From the NCBI RefSeq assembly GCF_022200785.1, contig NZ_CP087585.1, positions 806,001 through 870,000 of the forward strand: a DNA stretch of 64,000 nt, written 5' to 3'. The notes under the pieces are model-generated. The model was given only the letters and a program-made list of their open reading frames with translations. It ran no database searches and was not told where the DNA came from. This document shows positions 55,701-64,000 of this stretch, piece after piece. Each line of letters starts with the position of its first letter. The stretch's first letter is position 1. This DNA is from Pedobacter mucosus (lineage in GTDB: Bacteria > Bacteroidota > Bacteroidia > Sphingobacteriales > Sphingobacteriaceae). The position numbers and the translations under genes were made by a program.

Positions 55701-58700
55701 GTAGTATAGTTACAGGTGCTACAGCTGGTACTAATGCTGCATCTGTTAGTCAAACGCTTACCAATACTGGTACAGCAACAGCAACTGTTACTTATACAGT
55801 TACGCCAACTAACGGAGTTTGTGCAGGAGATCCGTTCACAATTGTAGTAACCGTTGGTCCGACGATTACGGCAACTGCTGTAATTCCAGCAGCTATTTGT
55901 AGCAATAGTGCATTTTCAGTTTCACCGGTTACAACGAATGCTAATCTAAAATATACCTGGACAGCAGCAATTTCAAGTGGAACTAACGTAACCGGTTTTA
56001 GCAACCAAACTACTGCTGTTGCAGGTCCGATTAGTCAGACGCTAACCAATACTTCTGCAAATAATGCAGTAGTTAGATATACCGTTACACCAGTTTTAGA
56101 TAACTGTTCTGGAACGCCATTTACCTTCGACGTAACCGTTCAAGGCCAAGTTACAGCTGGCGCAATTGCAGCAAACCAAACGATTTGTGCAAATACTGCA
56201 CCTGCAACCATAACTTCAACAACAAACGGAACCGGAGCTGGAACGATATCCTATATCTGGGAAAATTCTACAGATGGAACCACCTGGACTGTAATTTCTG
56301 GGGCAACTGCAGCAACTTATTCTCCTGGAGTATTAACGGTTACTACTCAATATCGCAGAAGCACCGTTTCTACAATTTTATTAAATACTTGTAGATCGGT
56401 TACTACAACGCCAGTTGTAATAACGGTTGGTACCGCTTCTACCATAACAACTCAACCTATAAATCAAAGTGTAAGGGCTTTATCAACGGTAACTATAAAT
56501 GTAACCGCAACCGGTGGTACAGGTACAAGGCAATTTCAGTGGCAATTAAGCACCAATAATGGCGCAAGTTTTACAAATATCACGAATAATACCGTTTATA
56601 CAGGCGCCACTACTAATGTTTTGACTATCGCAAGGGTTAACCAAAACATGGAAGGTTATAAATACCGTGTTTTAATTACCCAATCAGATGCCGCTTGTGC
56701 CGCAGTAACCTCAAATGTTGTTAATTTAACAATTGATAGTGACCGTGACGGCGTGCCAGACAGTATTGACGTGGATGATGACAACGATGGAATTTTAGAT
56801 ACCATTGAAGGTACAACAGATTTTGATAGAGATGGTGTGCCAAATTATTTGGATGTAGATTCTGATAATGATGGTATTGTAGATGCAATCGAATCAAACG
56901 GGAATCCAGCAAATGATCCTGATAAGGACGGAAAATTTGGCATCGGAACTTTTGTTGATGCAAACGGAAATGGATTAAACGACACTTTAGATCCGGCAGT
57001 AGGAGGTAGAGCGCTCGTTATTCAGGATAAAGATAAAGATGGCAAACCAAATTATTTAGACTTAGATTCTGATGGAGATGGTATTCCAGATACCTACGAA
57101 GCTGCATTTTATATTATCGATGGAGAGAATGATGGTATTATTGGTACGGGTCCGATAGTAGATGCAGATGGCGATGGTTTATCAGATTTAAACGATCCGG
57201 ATTTTGTGGTAATTAGTAGTTTGTTTAATCAAGATAGAGATTTTGACGGGCTATCAAATTACTTGGATATTGATGCTGATAACGACGGTATCATCGACAA
57301 CATTGAAGGCTTACCGACTAACTTTTATGTTGCGCCAACGGGTATTGATACCGATGGCGACGGATTAGATAATGCTTATGATGTTAATAATGGCGGTATT
57401 CCTTCTGGTTACTCCAACATTGATGGTGGTAGTGCGCCAGATTACGTGGATACAGATTCTGAAAACGACGGTTTTAGAGATTGGTTAGAAAATGCGGTGG
57501 TTAGTCCGTTGGAGGTTGATGTCAAAAATAACCAAAATGGTGCAAATGGTGCCGATGGTATCATGGATGTATTGCCTGATGCCGATAATGATGGTTTGGC
57601 AGATATATACGACAATGATAACGGGAATGTAAACACAATAAATTATGCTACAAATGGTGGACAAACACCGTTGAGCATGCCAAATACACAAGTTCCAGGT
57701 GGAGAGAGAGATTGGAGAGCAACTTCGGATTACGATAAAGATGGCGTACCAGATGGAATCGATTTAGATGATGATAATGATGGTATACCTGATACCATTG
57801 AAGGAATGACGGATTCTGGCGGTAGAGATGGTTTACCGAATTACCACGATTTGGATTCAGATGGAGATGGTATTCCTGATGTGATTGAGGCTGGAGGTTC
57901 TGATCCTGACAATAACGGTTTGCCAGGCATCGGTTTGATAGGAACAAATGTTGATGCCAATGGTATTCCTTTGGCGGCCAACGGTGGTTATAGTCCGCCG
58001 GATACGGATGGCGATGGTATTCCAAATTTCTTGGATCTTGACTCAGATAACGATGGCATTTCTGATGTTTTAGAAAACGGCGGTCCAGATCCTGATGGAG
58101 ACGGATTAGTTGGTCAGGGTTTCACAAATGATTTTGATAATGACGGTATTGCAGATATCGTTGATGATTATAATAACAATACCGGCTCGTTAGCAGGCGA
58201 TCCATCAGGTGTGCCGATGACGGTTAAAGATGCGGATGGCGATGGTATTCCAAATTACCTGGATATAGATTCTGATAATGACGGAATCCTGGATTCGGTA
58301 GAAGGAAAAGGTGATACAGATGGCGACGGCATTCCGAATTATTTAGATTTAGATTCTGATGGTGACGGCATACCTGATAATATAGAAGCGCAAACAACTG
58401 CCGGTTATATTGCTCCTTTAGGAAGAGATACCAATAGAAATGGTTTAGATGACGCTTATGAATCAACTCGTGGTTTAACCCCGGTAAACACAGATGGTAC
58501 GGATTTGCCAGATTATTTAGACCTCGATTCTGATAATGACAATGAATCTGATACGCTAGAAGCTTATGATACCAATAATGATGGTATTGCAAATGTAGTA
58601 GCAATGGGTAATGATGCAGATAAAGATGGTTTAGATGATGCATTCGATAATAACGATTCGGCTTTCAATCCAACCAATGGTCAAACGCCAAATTCATTCC

Positions 58701-61700
58701 CAAATCTTGATACCCCTTCAACTCCAGAAAGAGATTGGAGAGAAGATTATAACATTGCTCCAGTAGCAACTGTTCCAGCTTCTATTGTTTTAACAGAGGA
58801 TGTAGCAAAAGCGTTAACAGGAATCAGCTTTGCTGATAGAGACGCTGGTAATGCAACCGTTACTGCAACTCTAAGTATTCCAAACGGACAAGGTGTAATA
58901 AATGCAGCAAATGCGACAGGAATTGTAGTAACAGGTACGGGTACAAATTCCATTACCCTATCAGGAAGCATCGCTAATATCAATGCTTTTATTGCAGCGA
59001 ATAATGTAGTTTATACGCCTGCAGCTAATTTAAATGGCAATGTTACCTTAACTGTTTTGATAAACGATTTAGGCAATACCGGCGGACCAGCACTTACCGA
59101 TACCAAAACACTTTTATTAAGTATACAATCTGTTAATGATACTCCTACTATCGCTGATGTTAATAAAACAATAGCAGAAGATGTAGAATTAACGTTTACC
59201 GCAGCAGATTTTACCAGTAAGTTTACTGACGTTGATGGTACTTTAGCAAAGATTCAGATTTTAACTTTGGCGGATGCTTTACAAGGCGTTTTAAAATTAA
59301 ATGGTGTTCCGGTTACGGTTGGTCAGGAGATTTCGGTTTCAGATTTGGCTAAATTAACATTCCTTCCAGCAGCTAATTTTAATGGTAACATCAGCTTTAA
59401 TTATAACGGAAGTGATGGTATTGATTATGCAGCAACTGCTCAAAAAATCAATATTACGGTTACTCCGGTGAACGATATTCCGGTGGTTAACGTAATCTCA
59501 AAAACCGGTACTGAAGACGTAATTTTAACATTCTCCGCAGCAGATTTTACAGATAGCTTTACAGATGCTGATGGAAATCCATTAAACAAAGTACAAATTG
59601 TAACCTTGCCACCAGCTGGCCAAGGTGTGTTAAAGTTGAACGGTGTAGCCATTACTGTTAATCAGGAAATAGCATTGGCAGATTTGGCAAAAATTACGTT
59701 TGAACCAGCCGCAAATTACAATGGTCCGGTAACATTTAAATGGAATGGAAGTGACGGAACTGCTTATGCTGCGGCAGCTAACAATGTAAATATTGTTTTA
59801 ACTGCAGTTAATGATTTGCCAACGGTAACGCCAATTAATAAAACTACCCAAGAAGATATTTCGATCGCATTTACATTGAATGATTTTACCGATCATTTTA
59901 CCGATCCAGAAAGTGATCCATTAACCAAAATACAAATTTCAAACTTGCCACCGACGGCACAAGGCGTTTTATTGTTAAATGGTACGCTGGTTACAAATGG
60001 CCAGGAAATTACGGTTTCAGAAATCCCGAATTTGGTATTTACACCAGGTGCAGATTTTAACGGTAACACCAGCTTTAGGTGGAATGGATTTGATGGTACT
60101 AGTTATACTGTTCCGTCGAATGTGAATATTATAGTTACGCCAGTAAACGACAGACCGGTACTTGCTGATGTTTTAAAATCAGGAGCAGAGGATGCAACAA
60201 TCACTTTTACTGCTGCAGATTTTACAAACGCATTTAGTGATGTAGATGGTAATGCACTTGTTGATATAAAAATCACCACGCTTCCAGCAAACGGACTATT
60301 GCAATTAAATGGCGTTAATGTTGTCGTAAATCAAGTAATAACGGCTGCAGATTTGGCGAAAATTACTTTTGTGCCAAACCTTAACTTCAATGGAACAACC
60401 AGTTTCAAATGGAATGCAACGGATGGCTCACTATCAGCTACGCTTGATGAAGATGTTATCATCACCATCACACCAGTAAATGATTTACCTGTTGCAATTA
60501 ATGATATTGGTAGCCTAAATGAAGATAATACATTAAATGTTGCCGTAAGTTCTGGACTTCTATCAAATGATAGCGATGTTGATGCAGGTACAACTTTAAC
60601 GATTACAAATTATACTTTTTCGGGCATAGTTGGAACGCCAACAATCGGAGCGCCATTTATCATTCCAAATGTTGGTTCCATTACTATTAATGCTAACGGA
60701 AGTTATTCATTTACGCCTTTGGCGAATTATAGTGGGGCAGTTCCGGTAATTACCTACACGGTAAGCGACGGTAACGGCGGAACCGCAACAGCTACTTTAA
60801 CCATTACCATCAACGCGATAAATGATGCTCCACAAGCCGTAAATGATGCTGGTGTAGCAACAGAAGATGTAACTCTATCAGTTCCGGTTGCTACAGGTTT
60901 GTTGGCAAATGATGTAGATCCTGATGGAGATTTATTAACCATTAACGGATTTACAATTGCAGGTATAACAGGTACAAAACCAACTGGCACACCTTTCTTA
61001 ATTCCAGGCGTTGGTACCATCACCATCAATGCGAATGGTAGCTATACTTTTGAGCCAGTATTAAATTACAATGGTGCTGTTCCGGCAATAAATTATACCG
61101 TTACAGATGGTATTTTATCAACCACAGCAGTATTAAATATTTCAATAACTCCAGTAAATGATAATCCAGTAGCCGTAAATGATGTAGTAACGGTTAATGA
61201 AGATGTTACCATAGATAGAACCGCTGCGAACGGTTTATTGGCTAATGATAGCGATGTCGATGTTCCTACAACATTAACAGTTTCTAGCTATGTAATTGCA
61301 GGTAATCCTGGAACAGGTACGCCAGTTATAGGCAGTCCGTTTATTATTCCTAACGTTGGTACCATCTTAATTAACGCTAATGGAAGTTATAATTTCGTTC
61401 CAGTTGCCGACTTTAATGGAGCAGTTCCAGTAATTACCTATACTTTGAGTGATGGAAATGGTGGAACAGCAACTGCTAATTTAACAATAAACTTTACGCC
61501 AGTTAATGATGCGCCGGTTGTTGCAACCGTTACAAAATCTGGAAATGAGGATACCATTATCACATTCACAGCAAACGATTTCATCAACAGTTATACAGAT
61601 GCTGAAGGGAGCCCGCTAGCAGAAATCCAAATTGTAACCTTACCAACAAATGGGTTCTTAAAACTAAACGGGGTAAATATCACCATCGGTCAGAAGATAA

Positions 61701-64000
61701 ATACTGCAGATTTAAATCAAATTACCTTCGAACCAAACGCCAACTACAATGGCGCAGTTAGCTTTAAGTGGAATGGTTCTGACGGTACTGTTTATGCAAA
61801 TTTAGATGCCAATGTGAACATCAATATTATTGCCGTAAACGATGCTCCGATTGCGGGTAATGATGTGGGAAGTATTCTTCAGGGAACACCAACTTTTACC
61901 GTTGCCCCACCAGGATTATTGGCAAATGATAACGATGTAGATGGAAACCCATTAACCATTACTGGCTATACAGTTGGCGGAACGCCGGTAGCCGTGAATA
62001 CAGTTTATACTATTCCGGGTATTGGAAACATTACAATCAACGCTGATGGTAGCTATAATTTTGTACCAGTAAATACGTATAATGGTGTTGTACCGCCTAT
62101 CGTTTATACGGTTAGCGATGGACAAGGAGGAACAGCAACCGCCACATTTACCATTACTGTTATATCAAATAATAGTGCGCCAATTGCAGTTGATGATGCT
62201 GCAACAATGGTTGAAGATGGTGGAACCTTAAGCGATACGCTATTTGGTGGAGCTGGCGATGATAGTGATCCAGATCCTGATCCATTTTTTGTAACGAAAT
62301 TTACCATTGATGGCATCACTGGAGATCAATTAATAGCAACGCCAATAACGATTCCTAACGTTGGTACCATTACCATCAACGCAAACGGTTCTTATACCTT
62401 TACACCCGTATTAAATTTCAATGGCAATGTTCCGCAAATAACATATACCATAAAAGATGTACCTAATAGAAATGGTGCAACAGCTGGTGAAGCAAGTGCG
62501 AAACTTAGAATTACAGTAACTGCCGTAAATGATGCGCCAATTGTAGTTTCCGAAACAGAAACTATTTTGGAAGATTCACCAGGCCTAAATAAAAATTTAT
62601 TATCAAATGATACCGATGTAGAAGGTAGTCCGCTAAGCATAACTGGCTACACTATTTCTGGTAACCCTGGCGGAACACCTGCTTTAGGGGCTCCATTTAC
62701 TATTCCTGGTGTTGGTGTCATCACCATTAATGCTAATGGAAATTACACTTTTGTTCCGGCTGCAAATTATAATGGCATCGTACCGGTAATTACTTATACG
62801 GTAAGTGATGGCGCTTTAACAACCAACGGATCTTTAGCAATTACGGTTACTGCAGTAAATGATAATCCAACGGTAGCAGATGTAGCTAAATCTGGTTTAG
62901 AGGATACGGCAATTCCGTTCACAGCCTTAGATTTTACAAGCAAGTTTAATGACATTGATGGCAATACACTATCGAAAATCAAAATAGTTACTTTACCGGC
63001 AAACGGGATTTTAACTTTAGGAACAACACCAATAACAGTAGGACAAGAAATTAATGTCGCCGATTTAGCGAACATTACTTTTACACCAAATCCTGATTTT
63101 AATGGAACAACGAGTTTTAAATGGAACGCAAATGATGGTTTAATTTATGCAGATATTGATGCAAATGTAAACCTAACCATCACCCCAACTAACGATGCGC
63201 CGTTGGTTAACAACGAGGTTGAAACCATAGCAGAAGGTGCGGTATCTTTAACAAAAACTTCCGCAAACGGATTATTAGCAAATGATAACGACGTTGATGG
63301 CAATCCATTAACAATAACTAGTTTCAATGTTGCCGGCAATGCTGGCGCAGCACCAACTTTAGGCAGTCCATATACCATACCAGCAGTTGGAGATATAACC
63401 ATTAATGCAGATGGAAGCTATGTTTTCGTTCCACTTACAAATTACAATGGTACGGTACCCGTAATTACGTATGCAGTTAATGATGGCCAAAATCTTCCAA
63501 ACTCAATTGTATTTGGAACCTTAACCATAAATGTTACCCCTGTAAATGATGCTCCAGTAGCTGTAAATGATGTTGCGAGCGTAACAGAAGATGGCGTATT
63601 AGCAGTAACTCCATCTGCAACTACGGGCCTATTGGCAAATGATACGGATATAGACGGTCCTGCTTTAAGCATTATTAGCTATACAATTGCCGGAATTACC
63701 GCTACGCCAACAATCGGTGCACCGTTTACCATTCCAAATGTTGGTATCATTCAAATTGATGCCAATGGAGGTTATCAGTTTACGCCAAATGCCAATTATA
63801 GCGGTGCAGTACCTGCAATTGTTTATACAGTTAGTGATGGTTCTTTATCAGCAACTGCTGGATTAACGATAACCATCAACCCAGTAAACGATAATCCAGT
63901 TGCAAATAACGACGTGGTAACCATTTTAGAAGATGCTACTTTAACAGCCACTGCTTCTAACGGATTATTGGCTAATGATACAGATGCAGAAAATGATAAC
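52742..64000 (+). CDS. Giant secreted adhesin-like protein (TSP3 and cadherin-like repeats), 3' end beyond window
   Basis: The frame runs unbroken from ATG 52742 to base 64000, at least 3753 codons. The signal peptide is long (cleavage near AFGQ, residue 52). Domains seen: an N-terminal globular part (about 53-500; resembles the IgGFc-binding-type domain found in Bacteroidota surface proteins), an Ig-like part, a DUF11-type domain (about 564-680, [21 protein letters not shown]), PKD-like repeats (about 680-1330), thrombospondin type 3 calcium-binding repeats (about 1332-2000, [11 protein letters not shown]), and from about 2005 tandem cadherin-like domains of about 112 residues in two forms. 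The export route (probably type IX with a C-terminal signal outside the window) is inferred. A role in adhesion or gliding is likely. Confidence 0.9.
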   Translation, partial: MIKNLLFSRFPTRYFSGINNYLAKISVKYFAYILVLIALSIVSNVNTAFGQTYKLHYIAPAPWQYWTAANEIVITTNTANTSVTIKKSNGTLVATLSVTPTEPAVYRFVGAANGTPLNTLNTILSDRGMIVEGNNPITVNIRNVASDAIGGGGDDFIKGNAALFSFGDAAIGTAFRVGYYRDGDLNGSTQRPRYSVMAIENNTTVRLNGTALVTLNAGQSYLFQTTMGALVETSAPAVMNSGAHIDAPLGCGDGVYNPVPPVTSLGNEYIVIRSAGNNVAEQTTIIATLPNTTISVTNYNLNGTLASTNSYTLVAAGSFVTISNGIAGTGTGSGQTGIQYSSSKITATKNVVAYSGTADGCEVDMLTLAPIAACGGSLIAKTYKFRNNGSGDLPYFGYITTRSATEKILLTTTGGLVNYTNRDLETVPGVGVRRQLGSTGIYLIDFTNTEIGTPAAITFTSGSRVNAVLVQNGGGFSMSNFITPLPEQAIKPILSQPTCSGATLSADASAVGPFQWFLNGVAIAGATNRTFSPTESGSYTLTSMQGCGVSAQSVPVTVALCNVERSIVKTVDDQAPPINGTVRFTLTASNTGVGIALGVSVTDLLPTGYTFISSTASTGTSYSGTTGLWNIGSLGANGVATLVITAKVNPSGNYTNTATITGSQTDSNAANDVSSVTTVPITSISLTSSTTPPSDAQTVCINTSITNITYSIGGTATGATVTGLPTGVTATYNSGTKILTISGTPTAITIGPRSYTVTTTGGNPNVVATGTIQVNGLVATPIFAAGATSTRCQGPGTQIYNAAATNATGITYSINTTSTQAVIDATTGEVTFSPLFSGAAVVTATAAGCSPKTATHTISITSTGTITGTASICSGSSGTLILGGTTATVVRWEYSIDGGTNWITYVPSNTTTTLNYTNLNVTTTFRAIVSGGGCAAAPSSPFTVSVTQRPAIANATYSLCITGSFIFQPVDAPAGTTYSWSAPTITGSIVTGATAGTNAASVSQTLTNTGTATATVTYTVTPTNGVCAGDPFTIVVTVGPTITATAVIPAAICSNSAFSVSPVTTNANLKYTWTAAISSGTNVTGFSNQTTAVAGPISQTLTNTSANNAVVRYTVTPVLDNCSGTPFTFDVTVQGQVTAGAIAANQTICANTAPATITSTTNGTGAGTISYIWENSTDGTTWTVISGATAATYSPGVLTVTTQYRRSTVSTILLNTCRSVTTTPVVITVGTASTITTQPINQSVRALSTVTINVTATGGTGTRQFQWQLSTNNGASFTNITNNTVYTGATTNVLTIARVNQNMEGYKYRVLITQSDAACAAVTSNVVNLTIDSDRDGVPDSIDVDDDNDGILDTIEGTTDFDRDGVPNYLDVDSDNDGIVDAIESNGNPANDPDKDGKFGIGTFVDANGNGLNDTLDPAVGGRALVIQDKDKDGKPNYLDLDSDGDGIPDTYEAAFYIIDGENDGIIGTGPIVDADGDGLSDLNDPDFVVISSLFNQDRDFDGLSNYLDIDADNDGIIDNIEGLPTNFYVAPTGIDTDGDGLDNAYDVNNGGIPSGYSNIDGGSAPDYVDTDSENDGFRDWLENAVVSPLEVDVKNNQNGANGADGIMDVLPDADNDGLADIYDNDNGNVNTINYATNGGQTPLSMPNTQVPGGERDWRATSDYDKDGVPDGIDLDDDNDGIPDTIEGMTDSGGRDGLPNYHDLDSDGDGIPDVIEAGGSDPDNNGLPGIGLIGTNVDANGIPLAANGGYSPPDTDGDGIPNFLDLDSDNDGISDVLENGGPDPDGDGLVGQGFTNDFDNDGIADIVDDYNNNTGSLAGDPSGVPMTVKDADGDGIPNYLDIDSDNDGILDSVEGKGDTDGDGIPNYLDLDSDGDGIPDNIEAQTTAGYIAPLGRDTNRNGLDDAYESTRGLTPVNTDGTDLPDYLDLDSDNDNESDTLEAYDTNNDGIANVVAMGNDADKDGLDDAFDNNDSAFNPTNGQTPNSFPNLDTPSTPERDWREDYNIAPVATVPASIVLTEDVAKALTGISFADRDAGNATVTATLSIPNGQGVINAANATGIVVTGTGTNSITLSGSIANINAFIAANNVVYTPAANLNGNVTLTVLINDLGNTGGPALTDTKTLLLSIQSVNDTPTIADVNKTIAEDVELTFTAADFTSKFTDVDGTLAKIQILTLADALQGVLKLNGVPVTVGQEISVSDLAKLTFLPAANFNGNISFNYNGSDGIDYAATAQKINITVTPVNDIPVVNVISKTGTEDVILTFSAADFTDSFTDADGNPLNKVQIVTLPPAGQGVLKLNGVAITVNQEIALADLAKITFEPAANYNGPVTFKWNGSDGTAYAAAANNVNIVLTAVNDLPTVTPINKTTQEDISIAFTLNDFTDHFTDPESDPLTKIQISNLPPTAQGVLLLNGTLVTNGQEITVSEIPNLVFTPGADFNGNTSFRWNGFDGTSYTVPSNVNIIVTPVNDRPVLADVLKSGAEDATITFTAADFTNAFSDVDGNALVDIKITTLPANGLLQLNGVNVVVNQVITAADLAKITFVPNLNFNGTTSFKWNATDGSLSATLDEDVIITITPVNDLPVAINDIGSLNEDNTLNVAVSSGLLSNDSDVDAGTTLTITNYTFSGIVGTPTIGAPFIIPNVGSITINANGSYSFTPLANYSGAVPVITYTVSDGNGGTATATLTITINAINDAPQAVNDAGVATEDVTLSVPVATGLLANDVDPDGDLLTINGFTIAGITGTKPTGTPFLIPGVGTITINANGSYTFEPVLNYNGAVPAINYTVTDGILSTTAVLNISITPVNDNPVAVNDVVTVNEDVTIDRTAANGLLANDSDVDVPTTLTVSSYVIAGNPGTGTPVIGSPFIIPNVGTILINANGSYNFVPVADFNGAVPVITYTLSDGNGGTATANLTINFTPVNDAPVVATVTKSGNEDTIITFTANDFINSYTDAEGSPLAEIQIVTLPTNGFLKLNGVNITIGQKINTADLNQITFEPNANYNGAVSFKWNGSDGTVYANLDANVNINIIAVNDAPIAGNDVGSILQGTPTFTVAPPGLLANDNDVDGNPLTITGYTVGGTPVAVNTVYTIPGIGNITINADGSYNFVPVNTYNGVVPPIVYTVSDGQGGTATATFTITVISNNSAPIAVDDAATMVEDGGTLSDTLFGGAGDDSDPDPDPFFVTKFTIDGITGDQLIATPITIPNVGTITINANGSYTFTPVLNFNGNVPQITYTIKDVPNRNGATAGEASAKLRITVTAVNDAPIVVSETETILEDSPGLNKNLLSNDTDVEGSPLSITGYTISGNPGGTPALGAPFTIPGVGVITINANGNYTFVPAANYNGIVPVITYTVSDGALTTNGSLAITVTAVNDNPTVADVAKSGLEDTAIPFTALDFTSKFNDIDGNTLSKIKIVTLPANGILTLGTTPITVGQEINVADLANITFTPNPDFNGTTSFKWNANDGLIYADIDANVNLTITPTNDAPLVNNEVETIAEGAVSLTKTSANGLLANDNDVDGNPLTITSFNVAGNAGAAPTLGSPYTIPAVGDITINADGSYVFVPLTNYNGTVPVITYAVNDGQNLPNSIVFGTLTINVTPVNDAPVAVNDVASVTEDGVLAVTPSATTGLLANDTDIDGPALSIISYTIAGITATPTIGAPFTIPNVGIIQIDANGGYQFTPNANYSGAVPAIVYTVSDGSLSATAGLTITINPVNDNPVANNDVVTILEDATLTATASNGLLANDTDAENDN
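56733..58745 (+). repeat. Thrombospondin type 3 repeat region of the adhesin gene
   Basis: Within the giant gene, the coded DxDxDG motif recurs about every 30-80 residues (for example [18 protein letters not shown] at 56735). These are calcium-binding repeats; they end with ERDWREDYN near 58745. Confidence 0.85.
58759..64000 (+). repeat. Tandem cadherin-like repeat region of the adhesin gene
   Basis: About 112-residue (336-342 bp) domains in two forms. Form B (starts 59477, 59816, 60152, and one before 61520) contains ITFTAADF and [14 protein letters not shown]. Form A (from 60485, 60827 and later) has LLANDxDxDG and [24 protein letters not shown]. Each ends in VND. The region continues beyond the window. 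Confidence 0.88.

Noticed and set aside
53000..63700. Many long minus-strand frames under the giant adhesin gene
   Set aside because: They arise from the repeated Thr/Asn/Gly-rich coding of the plus strand, which leaves few stop codons on the other side; they lack family features.

Overview
The window looks like chromosome of a Bacteroidota member of the Sphingobacteriaceae type (Pedobacter or a close relative). The grounds are an AT-rich sequence, a SusC/SusD pair, promoters of the TAnnTTTG (-7) type, little sign of Shine-Dalgarno sites, and lineage-typical proteins (GH3-like, BatA-domain, DUF4199, DUF3817, DUF3253). The genus is inferred; there is no rRNA gene to test it.

Layout. 1-16.5 kb is mostly housekeeping and envelope: an L,D-transpeptidase cut by the left edge, two small toxin-antitoxin-like gene pairs (nucleotidyltransferase + 54 aa; zeta-like kinase + 55 aa), a BatA-domain protein coupled to a dihydroorotase homologue that has lost its metal ligands, two family 2 glycosyltransferases, a GH3-like protein, dxr, rseP, hscB and tRNA-Leu(CAA). 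16.8-25.7 kb is a glycan-use locus: AraC regulator, GH43-like enzyme, SusC, SusD and a convergent arabinose/fucose isomerase-like gene. 26-33.3 kb holds an OmpR-type two-component pair with a PAP2 phosphatase, then a LOV (blue-light) histidine kinase overlapping a single-domain response regulator, and a PA14/beta-helix lipoprotein. 35-40.4 kb is a redox and stress-like cluster (HxlR regulator, azoreductase-like flavoprotein, AraC, two SDRs, Crp/Fnr-like regulator, EthD protein), bracketed by dispersed repeats and carrying repeated operator-like sites. 40.9-42 kb is a secreted esterase. 42.1-49.7 kb (minus strand) is a heavy-metal RND efflux operon with its two-component system; three of its five genes carry a single-base frameshift. 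50-51.3 kb is a pectate-lyase-like beta-helix protein. 51.3-52.7 kb is non-coding and full of repeats. From 52.742 kb to the right edge one uninterrupted reading frame (at least 3753 codons) encodes a giant secreted adhesin-like protein with thrombospondin type 3 and cadherin-like tandem repeats.

Most noteworthy: (1) a dispersed non-coding element present in three full copies (12.4, 33.5, 51.5 kb) whose two-part stem is kept by compensatory base changes, suggesting a selected RNA or DNA structure; (2) the three frameshifts in the metal-efflux operon; (3) TTACC-N4-GGTAA sites over both promoters of the hxlR/azoreductase pair; (4) an identical 20-bp element at identical spacing before two promoters of the redox cluster; (5) the LOV photoreceptor; (6) the metal-ligand-less dihydroorotase; (7) a 90-bp copy of the end of the pectate-lyase-like gene exactly 910 bp downstream. 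All coordinates and pairings were read by eye; no database search was run.
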